This document shows positions 26,041 through 34,661 of a stretch of 64,000 bases of DNA, one piece after another. The DNA comes from Photobacterium carnosum (GTDB lineage Bacteria; Pseudomonadota; Gammaproteobacteria; Enterobacterales; Vibrionaceae), in assembly GCF_002849605.1 (NCBI RefSeq), contig NZ_NPIB01000001.1, positions 186,001-250,000 of the forward strand, written 5' to 3'. The notes under the pieces are model-generated. The model was not told where the DNA came from, searched no databases, and worked only from the letters and a program-made list of their open reading frames with translations. Position numbers and translations under genes: made by a program. The stretch's first letter is position 1. Each line of letters starts with the position of its first letter.

Positions 26041-27711
26041 TTATTCGCCTTTAGCAGCTTTGAAAGCATCAGCCATAGCATTACCAAACGCAGCATCATC
26101 AACTTTGTTTAGTGTAGCCATTGCTTCTTGCTCTTCAGCAACGTCTTTAGCACGTACAGAAAGGTTAACTACACGGTTCTTACGGTCAACACCAGTGAAT
26201 TTAGATTCAATAGAGTCGCCAACTGCAAGAATTAGAGTTGCGTCTTCAACACGGTCTACAGATGCTTCTGAAGCACGTAGGTAACCTTCAACACCTTCAG
26301 CAAGCTCAATAGTTGCGCCTTTAGCGTCAACTGCAATAACTTTACCAGTTATTAGAGTGCCTTTCTTAGTGTCAGCTACGAAGCTGTTGAATGGGTCTTC
26401 TTCGATTTGCTTAACGCCTAGAGAGATACGCTCACGCTCTGCGTCAACTGCAAGAACTACTGCAGAAATTTCGTCGCCTTTCTTGAAGTCACGAACTGCA
26501 TCTTCACCAGAAACATTCCAAGAAATGTCAGATAGGTGAACAAGACCGTCGATGCCGCCTTCAAGACCGATGAAGATACCGAAATCAGTGATTGACTTGA
26601 TCTTACCAGTTACTTTATCGCCCTTAGCTTGCATTTCTGCAAATGACTGCCATGGGTTAGCTTTACACTGCTTAAGACCTAGAGAGATACGACGACGTTC
26701 TTCGTCGATATCAAGAACCATAACTTCAACTTCGTCGCCCACGTTAACAACTTTCGATGGGTGGATGTTTTTGTTAGTCCAATCCATTTCAGAAACGTGA
26801 ACAAGACCTTCAACGCCTTCTTCGATTTCAACGAAGCAACCGTAGTCAGTAAGGTTAGTTACGCGACCAGTAAGCTTAGTGCTTTCTGGGTAACGCTTAG
26901 CGATAGCAACCCATGGATCTTCGCCAAGTTGCTTAAGACCTAGTGATACGCGAGTACGCTCACGGTCGAACTTAAGAACTTTAACGTTGATTTCATCGCC
27001 AACATTAACGATTTCAGAAGGGTGCTTAACACGCTTCCAAGCCATATCAGTGATGTGTAGAAGACCGTCAACACCGCCAAGATCAACGAATGCGCCGTAG
27101 TCAGTAAGGTTCTTAACGATACCTTTAACTTCCATGCCTTCTTGTAGAGAAGCAAGTAGCTCATCACGTTCAACACTGTTTTCAGACTCGATAACTGCGC
27201 GACGTGAAACAACTACGTTGTTACGCTTCTGGTCAAGCTTAATTACTTTGAACTCAAGTTCTTTGTTTTCAAGGTGAGCAGTATCGCGAACTGGACGTAC
27301 GTCTACTAGAGAACCTGGTAAGAACGCACGGATGCCGTTAAGTTCAACTGTGAAGCCGCCCTTAACTTTACCGTTGATGATACCAACAACTGTTTCAGCA
27401 TCTTCATAAGCTTTTTCAAGCTGGATCCAAGCTTCGTGACGCTTAGCTTTCTCACGAGAAAGCTTAGTTTCACCAAAACCATCTTCGATCGCGTCAAGAG
27501 CAACGTCAACCTGATCACCAACTGCTACTTCAAGTTCGCCAGCAGCGTTCTTGAATTCTTCAGCAGGGATAGATGACTCAGATTTTAGACCTGCGTCAAC
27601 TAATACGTAACCGTTTTCGATAGCGATTACAGTACCTTTAACGATGGCACCTGGGCGAGTTTCAACTTGGTTTAGCGACTCTTCAAAGAGTTGAGCAAAA
27701 GATTCAGTCAT
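26041..27711 (-). CDS. rpsA: 30S ribosomal protein S1
   Basis: A 556-residue RNA-binding protein that recruits mRNA to the 30S subunit. Six S1/OB repeats are visible: the first two bind the ribosome (from [12 protein letters not shown]) and the last four bind RNA, with repeated [37 protein letters not shown] and [19 protein letters not shown]. Codon use is strongly biased, as expected for high expression; this bias also creates several long open frames on the opposite strand that are not genes. The leader 27712-27835 contains short dyads near 27740 and 27803 that may serve S1 autoregulation. It follows cmk. Confidence 0.97.
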   Translation of the reverse strand: MTESFAQLFEESLNQVETRPGAIVKGTVIAIENGYVLVDAGLKSESSIPAEEFKNAAGELEVAVGDQVDVALDAIEDGFGETKLSREKAKRHEAWIQLEKAYEDAETVVGIINGKVKGGFTVELNGIRAFLPGSLVDVRPVRDTAHLENKELEFKVIKLDQKRNNVVVSRRAVIESENSVERDELLASLQEGMEVKGIVKNLTDYGAFVDLGGVDGLLHITDMAWKRVKHPSEIVNVGDEINVKVLKFDRERTRVSLGLKQLGEDPWVAIAKRYPESTKLTGRVTNLTDYGCFVEIEEGVEGLVHVSEMDWTNKNIHPSKVVNVGDEVEVMVLDIDEERRRISLGLKQCKANPWQSFAEMQAKGDKVTGKIKSITDFGIFIGLEGGIDGLVHLSDISWNVSGEDAVRDFKKGDEISAVVLAVDAERERISLGVKQIEEDPFNSFVADTKKGTLITGKVIAVDAKGATIELAEGVEGYLRASEASVDRVEDATLILAVGDSIESKFTGVDRKNRVVNLSVRAKDVAEEQEAMATLNKVDDAAFGNAMADAFKAAKGE

Positions 27712-27835
27712 TTAATTAATCTTCAATATGATAAACAACCATGGGTATCCTACCTCATGGGGTTGATAATAAAGTCAGTTATCATCCATGACACCGACGT
27801 TATTTAGCTGCTTACGCAACTAAATAGGGATTCAT

Positions 27836-28513
27836 TTATTTTAGCTTAGCATCAACATATGCCAAGACTTTTTCTAATACTTGTTCAATTGACATTTCAG
27901 TTGAATCAAGTAATAAAGCGTCATCAGCAGGACGTAAAGGCGCTACAGCACGATTGCGATCGCGGTAGTCTCGTTCCTGAATTTCGCTTAGAAGGCGGCT
28001 AAAACTAACATCTAAGCCTTGTTTTTGCAACTGATTCATACGACGCGTTGCACGTTCTTCAGCACTAGCATCTAAGAAAATTTTCACTTCTGCCGATGTA
28101 AACACCACTGTGCCCATATCACGACCGTCGGCAACCAAACCCGGTTGCTCATTAAATGCACGCTGACGGCGTAATAATGCTTCACGCACTCGTGGTAACG
28201 CTGCTACTTTTGATGCTGCATTGCCTACTTTTTCAGTACGAAGTGTATCAGAAACATCTTCGCCTTCAAGAATAACTCGAACCAATTCACCTTCAGCAAC
28301 AAACTGAACATCGAGATGAGCAGCAAGAGGCACTAAAGCATCTTCGGATTCAGTATCTACCCCATGATGAAGTGCTGCAAGTGCAAGAACACGATAAATC
28401 GCACCAGAATCAAGCAGATTCCAACCAAGCTTTTCCGCTAATAGCATACATAGTGTGCCTTTACCTGCACCACTAGGCCCATCAACAGTAATAACTGGAG
28501 CATGAGTAGACAT
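27836..28513 (-). CDS. cmk: Cytidylate kinase
   Basis: Phosphorylates CMP and dCMP to the diphosphates. The 225-residue protein has the P-loop [10 protein letters not shown] near residue 11, the CMP-binding [11 protein letters not shown], the GRDMGTVVF segment near 130 and the lid [18 protein letters not shown]. The cmk-rpsA order is conserved. It starts at the ATG of [10 protein letters not shown] with GGAGAAAAC just upstream. Confidence 0.95.
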   Translation of the reverse strand: MSTHAPVITVDGPSGAGKGTLCMLLAEKLGWNLLDSGAIYRVLALAALHHGVDTESEDALVPLAAHLDVQFVAEGELVRVILEGEDVSDTLRTEKVGNAASKVAALPRVREALLRRQRAFNEQPGLVADGRDMGTVVFTSAEVKIFLDASAEERATRRMNQLQKQGLDVSFSRLLSEIQERDYRDRNRAVAPLRPADDALLLDSTEMSIEQVLEKVLAYVDAKLK

Positions 28514-28726
28514 AAGTTTTCTCCAAATAGGTGTCCGTAATAGCGGGAACTTAACCCAAATTAAGGTTAGCCATCAAACGGTGGCACATTATACAGAAAA
28601 AAACTTAAATTCATATAGTTATTCCTTTCTCTTTCTTTCCTTTTTATACCAATTTAAAAGCCTGATGTCATCATAATCAGCCAACTATGAATCTAAACTG
28701 ACATATTAAAAATCAGCATCTAAAAA

Positions 28727-30007
28727 CTACACACTCAATCCTTGGAATTTAGTGAAATAATCAGGAAAAGTTTTAGAGGTACATCCAGGATCATTGATCG
28801 TAACAGCGGTATCACTTAATGCCACCAATGAAAAACACATTGCCATTCGATGATCATCATAAGTATTAATCTCAGCATGCTTTAACTGAGCAGGCGGCGT
28901 GATCACAATGTAATCTTCGCCCTCTTCTACTATTGCACCAACTTTACGTAATTCTGTTGCCATTGCAGTAAGGCGATCAGTTTCTTTTACTCGCCAATTA
29001 TAAACATTGCGAATTGACGTTGTACCTTTAGCAAATAATGCTGTTGTTGCAATCGTCATAGCAGCATCAGGAATATGATTAAAATCCATATCAACCGCAG
29101 TTAGCTCGCCACCACGAGCAATAACATAATCATCACCCCATTCAATATCGGCGCCCATTTTGGCAAGCGCATCTACAAATTGAATATCACCTTGAATGCT
29201 ATTTTTACCAATTCCGGTTACTTTTATCGCGCCACCTTTAATCGCAGCGGCGGCTAAAAAATAAGAGGCCGATGAAGCATCACCTTCAACTAAAAGTTCG
29301 CCTGGTGATTGATACTGTTGACCACCTTTAACTACAAACTGTTGGTAATCACGATTTTCAACCTCAACCCCAAACTGCGCCATAATATGCAATGTAATAT
29401 CAATATAAGGCTTTGAAACCAAATCACCTTTAATACTAATAACCGTATCGGCACTAGCCAATGGTGCGGCCATCAAAAATGCCGTTAAAAACTGACTTGA
29501 AATCGAACCATCAATTTCAACACAGCCACCAGACAGCCCCGTTCCAATAATTTTTAGCGGTGGGTAATTATCATTATCTATATATTCAACATTGGCACCA
29601 GCACTACGCAGTGCATCCACAAGATGACCAATTGGACGCTCTTTCATTCGAGGCTCGCCCGTAAGCGTATATTCACCAGTACCTAAACACAGCGCTGCCG
29701 CTAATGGTCGCATTGCTGTACCCGCATTACCTAAATACAATTCAAGCGGTTCTGTCATAGTAAAAGCATGACCTAAACCATCAATTTCACATTCGGTTTT
29801 ATCTGCTGATAAGCGGTAATTCACACCTAATTGCTTTAATCCATTAAGCATATGGCGAATATCATCACTGTCTAACAAATTCGTTAACCGTGTTGTCCCT
29901 TGTGCCAATGCTGCTAATAATAACGCACGATTTGAGACACTTTTCGAACCAGGTAGATTCACTACACCATTAACTTTAGCAATCGGCTGTAAGGTTAAAC
30001 TTTCCAT
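28727..30007 (-). CDS. aroA: 3-phosphoshikimate 1-carboxyvinyltransferase (EPSP synthase)
   Basis: The sixth step of the shikimate pathway, joining PEP to shikimate-3-phosphate. The 426-residue two-domain protein has [18 protein letters not shown] near residue 19, [13 protein letters not shown] near 93 (the glyphosate-sensitive class I loop with Gly96/Pro101-type residues), and [20 protein letters not shown] near 343. It sits upstream of cmk-rpsA with a 213-bp gap. It links to the aromatic regulation represented by tyrR and tyrP, though no TyrR box was seen here. Confidence 0.95.
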   Translation of the reverse strand: MESLTLQPIAKVNGVVNLPGSKSVSNRALLLAALAQGTTRLTNLLDSDDIRHMLNGLKQLGVNYRLSADKTECEIDGLGHAFTMTEPLELYLGNAGTAMRPLAAALCLGTGEYTLTGEPRMKERPIGHLVDALRSAGANVEYIDNDNYPPLKIIGTGLSGGCVEIDGSISSQFLTAFLMAAPLASADTVISIKGDLVSKPYIDITLHIMAQFGVEVENRDYQQFVVKGGQQYQSPGELLVEGDASSASYFLAAAAIKGGAIKVTGIGKNSIQGDIQFVDALAKMGADIEWGDDYVIARGGELTAVDMDFNHIPDAAMTIATTALFAKGTTSIRNVYNWRVKETDRLTAMATELRKVGAIVEEGEDYIVITPPAQLKHAEINTYDDHRMAMCFSLVALSDTAVTINDPGCTSKTFPDYFTKFQGLSV

Positions 30008-30180
30008 TGATTATTCTTCCAATCCTAATTTTTCTTATTTAGCAGAGTACCCAATAATGTCGCAGTTATCTAGCGCCAGTTTTTTAAAATCTTGTCGCTT
30101 CTCGTTAATATAGTACCAGCATCTACACTCTAATTACGGTAGAGTAGTTATCAATGACCGAAGTAAATCTTGGAGTAAGA

Positions 30181-30609
30181 ATGAGCACTGTAACGCCGAT
30201 GGTTGGAATTGGGATTATTATTGTTAATCAACAAGGTGAGATCTTAATTGGTAAACGTAAAAATAGTCATGCCCCCTACTATTCTATCCCAGGTGGTCAT
30301 ATGGAGTTGGGCGAAACCTTTAGTCAATGTGCCATTCGTGAAGTTGAAGAAGAAACAGGACTCACTATTTATCAACCCCAAGTGATTGCAGTGACCAATA
30401 ACATCGCCACCTATTTAGAGTCAGGCAAGCATTATATTAGTGTCGCCTTACTTACTACTGAATTCAGCGGAGAGTTAACCTTAAAAGAACCTGATAAATG
30501 TGAAGGATGGCAATGGCTTGATCCAACTCACGTTCCCTCGCCACAATTTGATGCCAGTGAGCAATCGATTCGATGTTACTTAGAACAACGGTTTTGTATT
30601 AACGAGTAA
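30181..30609 (+). CDS. Nudix hydrolase, NUDT15/MutT-like
   Basis: A 142-residue Nudix protein. The Nudix box is intact (GGHMELGETFSQCAIREVEEETGL is the full stretch; key residues are the Gly at its start, the REVEEE core and the final GL), so pyrophosphatase activity on a nucleoside diphosphate derivative is expected. The GKRKNSHAPYYSIPGGH segment resembles the NUDT15 group, but the substrate is not predictable. The ATG at 30181 has GGAG 6 bases upstream; a longer form from 30154 lacks support. It stands alone, divergent from aroA, and is closed by a terminator. Confidence 0.82.
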   Translation: MSTVTPMVGIGIIIVNQQGEILIGKRKNSHAPYYSIPGGHMELGETFSQCAIREVEEETGLTIYQPQVIAVTNNIATYLESGKHYISVALLTTEFSGELTLKEPDKCEGWQWLDPTHVPSPQFDASEQSIRCYLEQRFCINE

Positions 30610-30642
30610 TCACTGTAAATAAACCAAACGTTCTAAAACGCA

Positions 30643-30672
30643 AAAAGCGCCTCAAATATAATAGGCGCTTTT
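30643..30672. terminator. Bidirectional terminator after the Nudix gene
   Basis: AAAAGCGCCT (30643-30652), a 10-base loop and AGGCGCTTTT (30663-30672). It lies between the convergent Nudix and DUF5666 genes. Confidence 0.8.
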
Positions 30673-30692
30673 GGTTCGAGATTCGAAGTTAT

Positions 30693-31868
30693 TTAATCAT
30701 CTTCGCGTTCGATTTCACGTGCAACGTTTTTACCGTTAATAATTACACCTTCAACTTCAACACGCTGACCATGAAGAGTATCTTCATTTAAATAATCATC
30801 AAATTCAGTATAAGCATCAATATGGATCAATTTTCCAGCTACCGTAAAAGTACCTTTCTCACCAATACTTAATGCAATACCTTTGTATTCAAATTCACGA
30901 AAACCCGATACATTACTATCATCACCGTCTAACTCGATCTCTTGAGCAACGCCATTTAACGCTTCAACTTCAATAAATGAGCCGATAACGAGTCTGTTTT
31001 TATCTACATATTGATCGTTATATTCAATTTTTGTTTTATTATTAATAGTAAATTGATTTCGAGCATTAAGTATAAATTTAGTTTTATCTGGATTTATATC
31101 AGTAATGATACCTTCAATGCTAACTTCTTGTCCTTCAGCATCATCACTGTCAATCTCAACGTCATCAGCCATAAAAACGCCATTTAGCATTTCACCACTA
31201 ACTTCAACCCACTGTCTATCGGCGTTAGTTAAGCATTGAATACCTTGACGATCATCACACTCAATTTCACCCAAATTAGCTGCCTTCGAAAAATCAACTA
31301 AAGTGCTAGCACCAATTTTAAAAGTCTGATCATCTTCATTTAAATTAGTTAAACGCCCTTCAAGCTCATAGCGATTGCCAAAATCATCTTTTTCAATTTG
31401 AATAACAGATAATACTTTATAACCAAGGCCTAATTCTGTCACAACAGGTAATGACGACACCATTACCCACTTGCCATCTAACTCAGAATTTACTTTATAA
31501 TCTAACGTAACACCATTTACGACAAAAGTTTTAGCCGTAATATGACTGATTACACCCACCATTGTCGGTTCGATACTCACGGTCACATTTGATTTAGTTA
31601 ATGCAGTTAATTCAACCATCATCTGAGGCTTTAATAGTGTAATACCATCTATTAGCGGTTTATTTGCGTATTCAACATCATTAACTTGGTATGACATTCC
31701 ATTGACTGTAATTTCATGGTTAGTTTTATTAATACTGTCAATCGTACCCATTACCAATTGAGGCTTTATTTCAACAGGTGGTTGAGGTGCAGTGCTATCA
31801 TCACCGCCGCCACCGCCACAACCAGTAAGAACTAGACCAATCAATGTCGCTAATGTGATTTTTTTCAT
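30693..31868 (-). CDS. DUF5666 multi-repeat lipoprotein
   Basis: A 391-residue predicted outer-envelope lipoprotein. The signal peptide ends in VLTGC (lipobox), followed by a run of five glycines and an acidic/Pro linker. The rest consists of five similar beta-rich units of 60-80 residues (starting near MGTIDSINK, MVGVISHITAK, YELEGRLTNLNE, VSIEGIITDINP and YKGIALSIGEKG), matching the DUF5666 pattern of an OB-like fold. Function is unknown. The ATG at 31866-31868 gives a proper signal; the frame extends eight codons further. It is divergent from a response regulator by only about 100 bp, an arrangement also seen for DUF5666 genes in other vibrios, so that system probably controls it. Confidence 0.75.
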   Translation of the reverse strand: MKKITLATLIGLVLTGCGGGGGDDSTAPQPPVEIKPQLVMGTIDSINKTNHEITVNGMSYQVNDVEYANKPLIDGITLLKPQMMVELTALTKSNVTVSIEPTMVGVISHITAKTFVVNGVTLDYKVNSELDGKWVMVSSLPVVTELGLGYKVLSVIQIEKDDFGNRYELEGRLTNLNEDDQTFKIGASTLVDFSKAANLGEIECDDRQGIQCLTNADRQWVEVSGEMLNGVFMADDVEIDSDDAEGQEVSIEGIITDINPDKTKFILNARNQFTINNKTKIEYNDQYVDKNRLVIGSFIEVEALNGVAQEIELDGDDSNVSGFREFEYKGIALSIGEKGTFTVAGKLIHIDAYTEFDDYLNEDTLHGQRVEVEGVIINGKNVAREIEREDD

Positions 31869-31968
31869 GAATACAAACCTTTTGATTAACAAATTATGAA
31901 TATTGTTTTATTGGTAGGTATACTAGATCATCAAACGTGAAGTATTCGTGAAGAGCTTAATTGAAAAG

Positions 31969-32640
31969 ATGAAAATTCTTATTGTTGATGATAACTATCA
32001 GATTGTAGAAACTATTGCAGATTATCTAGAACTAGAAGGTATGACGGCTGATTGTGCTTATCATGGTCAAGCAGCACTTACCTTTATTGAAAATAACCAT
32101 TATGACGTCATTATTATGGATATCATGATGCCTAAAATAGACGGTATTGCCGCGGTTCAAAAAATACGTAATGAACTCTATTGTGGCACGCCGATTCTAT
32201 TCTTAACCGCCAAAGATACCCTTGAAGATAAAGTGGCAGCATTTAAAGCCGGCGGCGATGATTACTTATTAAAGCCTTTTGCGATGGAAGAATTGTGTTT
32301 ACGACTTCGCGCATTATCTAATCGTGGTCATCGACAAGATATTGGTCTGTTAACATATGCAGATCTAATAATGAATAATCGTAGTGATGAAGTCAGCCGG
32401 AATGGAAAAGCCATAAAGCTTAGCCGCATCCAATTTAAAATCCTAAAAGTGTTACTACACCATGCCCCTAATATTGTGACGCGCCAGCAAGTTATCGATG
32501 CTGTTTGGGGCGAAGAATCCCCTTCTAGTGATGCCTTGCGTAGTCATATTTATGGTTTACGTAATGCTATTGATAAAGATTTTACCACTTCACGATTAGA
32601 GACTATTCATGGACAAGGTTACCGCATCAAAACCACATAA
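31969..32640 (+). CDS. OmpR-family response regulator
   Basis: A 223-residue regulator with an N-terminal receiver (LIVDDNYQIVET at the start, the phosphoacceptor Asp in VIIMDIMMPKIDG near residue 51, FLTAKDTLEDK, Lys in YLLKPFAMEEL) and a C-terminal winged helix (QFKILKVLLHHAPNIVTRQQVIDAVWGE). ATG 31969 gives the usual MKILIVDDN start; a GTG at 31948 would add seven residues and neither has a strong binding site. Its end overlaps the kinase gene by 32 bp, so the two are coupled. Confidence 0.85.
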   Translation: MKILIVDDNYQIVETIADYLELEGMTADCAYHGQAALTFIENNHYDVIIMDIMMPKIDGIAAVQKIRNELYCGTPILFLTAKDTLEDKVAAFKAGGDDYLLKPFAMEELCLRLRALSNRGHRQDIGLLTYADLIMNNRSDEVSRNGKAIKLSRIQFKILKVLLHHAPNIVTRQQVIDAVWGEESPSSDALRSHIYGLRNAIDKDFTTSRLETIHGQGYRIKTT

Positions 32641-33856
32641 CTTTCCCAGTATTTATCGCAAAGTCGGTTTAAGTTTTGGGTTAATGACCTTTGGTATGTT
32701 TATTTTATTCTGGGCAGTTATTTATGTCGCAGAAAATCAACTTGAAGTCATTAGTCTTCATCATTGGTTAGACAAAGAATCAAGCCAATATGTTATCGAC
32801 TATAAAACAATGGGTGATGATGCACCGCTGCCCAATAATAGTGAATTTAAGAGCTATTGGAGTGAACGTTCATTACCTGATTGGTTAAAAAAATATAATC
32901 AACCCGGTTTTTTTGAGCATTTACGTGGTACTGAAGATAAGCATTTTTTAGTATTTGATCATCCTTCAGGTAGAGGGTTAATGTACGTTGTCTATCAAGA
33001 TGATGCTGATGATTACCTTGATGAATATGAAGATAGCCTCCATTATTTTACCTTCATTTTTGGGCTGTTATTATCATTACTGATGGGAAGTTATAGTTTC
33101 TATTTTGTGCGTTCATTATCGCAACCATTAGCAAAAATAGATCAAAAAATTCGCCAAATGCCGCCTGATCAACCCACTTTTGAAGTCGAAACACAATACC
33201 GTGAAACACGAAAAATTGAACAAGCATTACTGGATAGTAAAAATCACATTGCAGGATTTTTTCAGCGTGAAAAAGAATTCAGCCGATTTGCATCCCACGA
33301 ATTACGCACCCCGATAATGATCATTCAAGGTTCAGCTGATTTACTCAATAAAGTCCCCAATCAACCGAATGTCGCCAAAAAAGCCATTAATCGATTACAT
33401 CAAGCCAGTGATGATATGCGGATCTTAACCGAAACATTCTTATTATTAGGTAAAGAATCAATTGAAAACCATCATTTTAGTCACTGTGATCTAGCACTCG
33501 AACTGCGCCAACAGTTATTAATAATGGAACCCTTATTTGCAAAACAAGATGCCAGCTACTATCTTGAGATCAACCACTCAGCCACGATTAATGCACCACT
33601 CAGTTTTATTACTATTATTATTAATAATCTAATAAAAAATGCCTTTAGTTATAGTATTGGCGACATCGAAATAAAATTAGCACATGATCGCTTAACGATC
33701 ATCAACCGTCATGATGGCAATGAACTTTATAATCAAGGTTATGGCTGTGGATTAGTCATCGTGCAGCGTATTTGTGAACGAATGCAATGGGCATTTACTG
33801 TCACAGATAATGATATTACCTTTACCGCTGAAGTGGTTTTTTTACCTTCAGTGTAA
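32609..33856 (+). CDS. Sensor histidine kinase
   Basis: A 415-residue inner-membrane kinase. Two transmembrane helices (about residues 21-43 and 148-168) enclose a roughly 100-residue periplasmic sensor that is rich in Asp and Glu near its end (YQDDADDYLDEYEDS), which could bind cations or cationic peptides. HAMP-like linker, then HisKA with FASHELRTPI (His near 230), N box NNLIKNAFSYS and G2-type GYGCGLVIV. The G1 DxGxG box is shortened to NRHDGNE, as in some short ATPase domains. The partner regulator overlaps upstream. No name can be assigned with confidence. Confidence 0.85.
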   Translation: MDKVTASKPHNFPSIYRKVGLSFGLMTFGMFILFWAVIYVAENQLEVISLHHWLDKESSQYVIDYKTMGDDAPLPNNSEFKSYWSERSLPDWLKKYNQPGFFEHLRGTEDKHFLVFDHPSGRGLMYVVYQDDADDYLDEYEDSLHYFTFIFGLLLSLLMGSYSFYFVRSLSQPLAKIDQKIRQMPPDQPTFEVETQYRETRKIEQALLDSKNHIAGFFQREKEFSRFASHELRTPIMIIQGSADLLNKVPNQPNVAKKAINRLHQASDDMRILTETFLLLGKESIENHHFSHCDLALELRQQLLIMEPLFAKQDASYYLEINHSATINAPLSFITIIINNLIKNAFSYSIGDIEIKLAHDRLTIINRHDGNELYNQGYGCGLVIVQRICERMQWAFTVTDNDITFTAEVVFLPSV

Positions 33857-33874
33857 TTAAAGAAGGAAGAATGG

Positions 33875-34399
33875 ATGCTTACTTATATAAAATGGTTTTG
33901 TGGCGTTATCTTATTAAGCATAACGGCAGGCTGTACAACAGGAAAACCCAATAATGTTCAACCAGTGACTAATTTTGATATCAATCGTTATTTAGGACAA
34001 TGGTATGAAATAGCGAGGTTAGACCACAGCTTTGAACGAAACTTAGATCAAGTTACCGCCATTTATAGTTTAGAAACTAATAATACAATTAAAGTTATAA
34101 ACAGTGGTTTTAATAGTGTTAATCAACAATGGCAACAGGCGCAAGGTAAAGCTAAATTTGTTGACCAGCCAAACCTTGGCCATCTCAAGGTCTCTTTCTT
34201 TGGCCCTTTTTATGGTAGCTATATTATCTTTGCTCTTGAAGATGATTATTCAGCGGCATTAATCAGTAGCTATAACTACGACTATTTATGGATATTATCA
34301 CGAGATAAAACCCTCGATCCTGCGGTACTCGAACGTTATATTCATCGCGCTAAACTGGCGGGCTTTGATACCGAAAAGCTTATTTATCCACAACAATAA
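33875..34399 (+). CDS. blc: Outer-membrane lipocalin Blc
   Basis: A 174-residue lipoprotein with signal peptide and lipobox TAGC (Cys near residue 20). The lipocalin motif YLGQWYEIARLDHSFERNL is near residue 38, and later family signatures are GKAKFVDQPNLGHLKVSFFGPFYG and SYNYDYLWILSR. Blc binds lysophospholipids and helps in membrane maintenance. AAGGAAG precedes the ATG at 33875. It follows the kinase by 18 bp on the same strand, so it may be part of the same transcript and regulon. Confidence 0.88.
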   Translation: MLTYIKWFCGVILLSITAGCTTGKPNNVQPVTNFDINRYLGQWYEIARLDHSFERNLDQVTAIYSLETNNTIKVINSGFNSVNQQWQQAQGKAKFVDQPNLGHLKVSFFGPFYGSYIIFALEDDYSAALISSYNYDYLWILSRDKTLDPAVLERYIHRAKLAGFDTEKLIYPQQ

Positions 34400-34432
34400 T
34401 AATCAATAAAATAGGCGTTATGACAATAATGC

Positions 34433-34531
34433 CTAACTAAAAAGATGAAAACCTTGTGACAAGGCAATAATTGCAAACATAAACATGCCAATAAAGACCA
34501 GCAAACACGTGGTAAAAATAACCGGATCCAT
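34433..34531 (-). CDS. Probable 32-residue single-span membrane protein
   Basis: A short frame starts at ATG 34529-34531 and ends at TAG 34433-34435. The peptide begins MDPVIFTTCLLVFIGMFMFA and ends ALSQGFHLFS, so it is a single transmembrane helix with a short polar tail, like small proteins of the YnhF or CydX kind. The binding site is weak (TAAGAATGTT). It sits in the gap between blc and the EIIC-EAL gene, downstream of no obvious operon partner. No homologue is recognised. Confidence 0.4.
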   Translation of the reverse strand: MDPVIFTTCLLVFIGMFMFAIIALSQGFHLFS

Positions 34532-34661
34532 AACATTCTTATAGGGTGGCGAACACCTTAGATCCTACTATTTATTTTTACTCATAAAGCATAATTACCA
34601 CTTAACAAATGCAAGCTTAGATTGATAAGTACTATTATCACATTTTACTTAGATGATTGGG

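Noticed and set aside
26060..26943. Series of plus-strand frames opposite rpsA
   Set aside because: They arise from the strong codon bias of rpsA; Ser/Thr-rich translations without binding sites or similarity.
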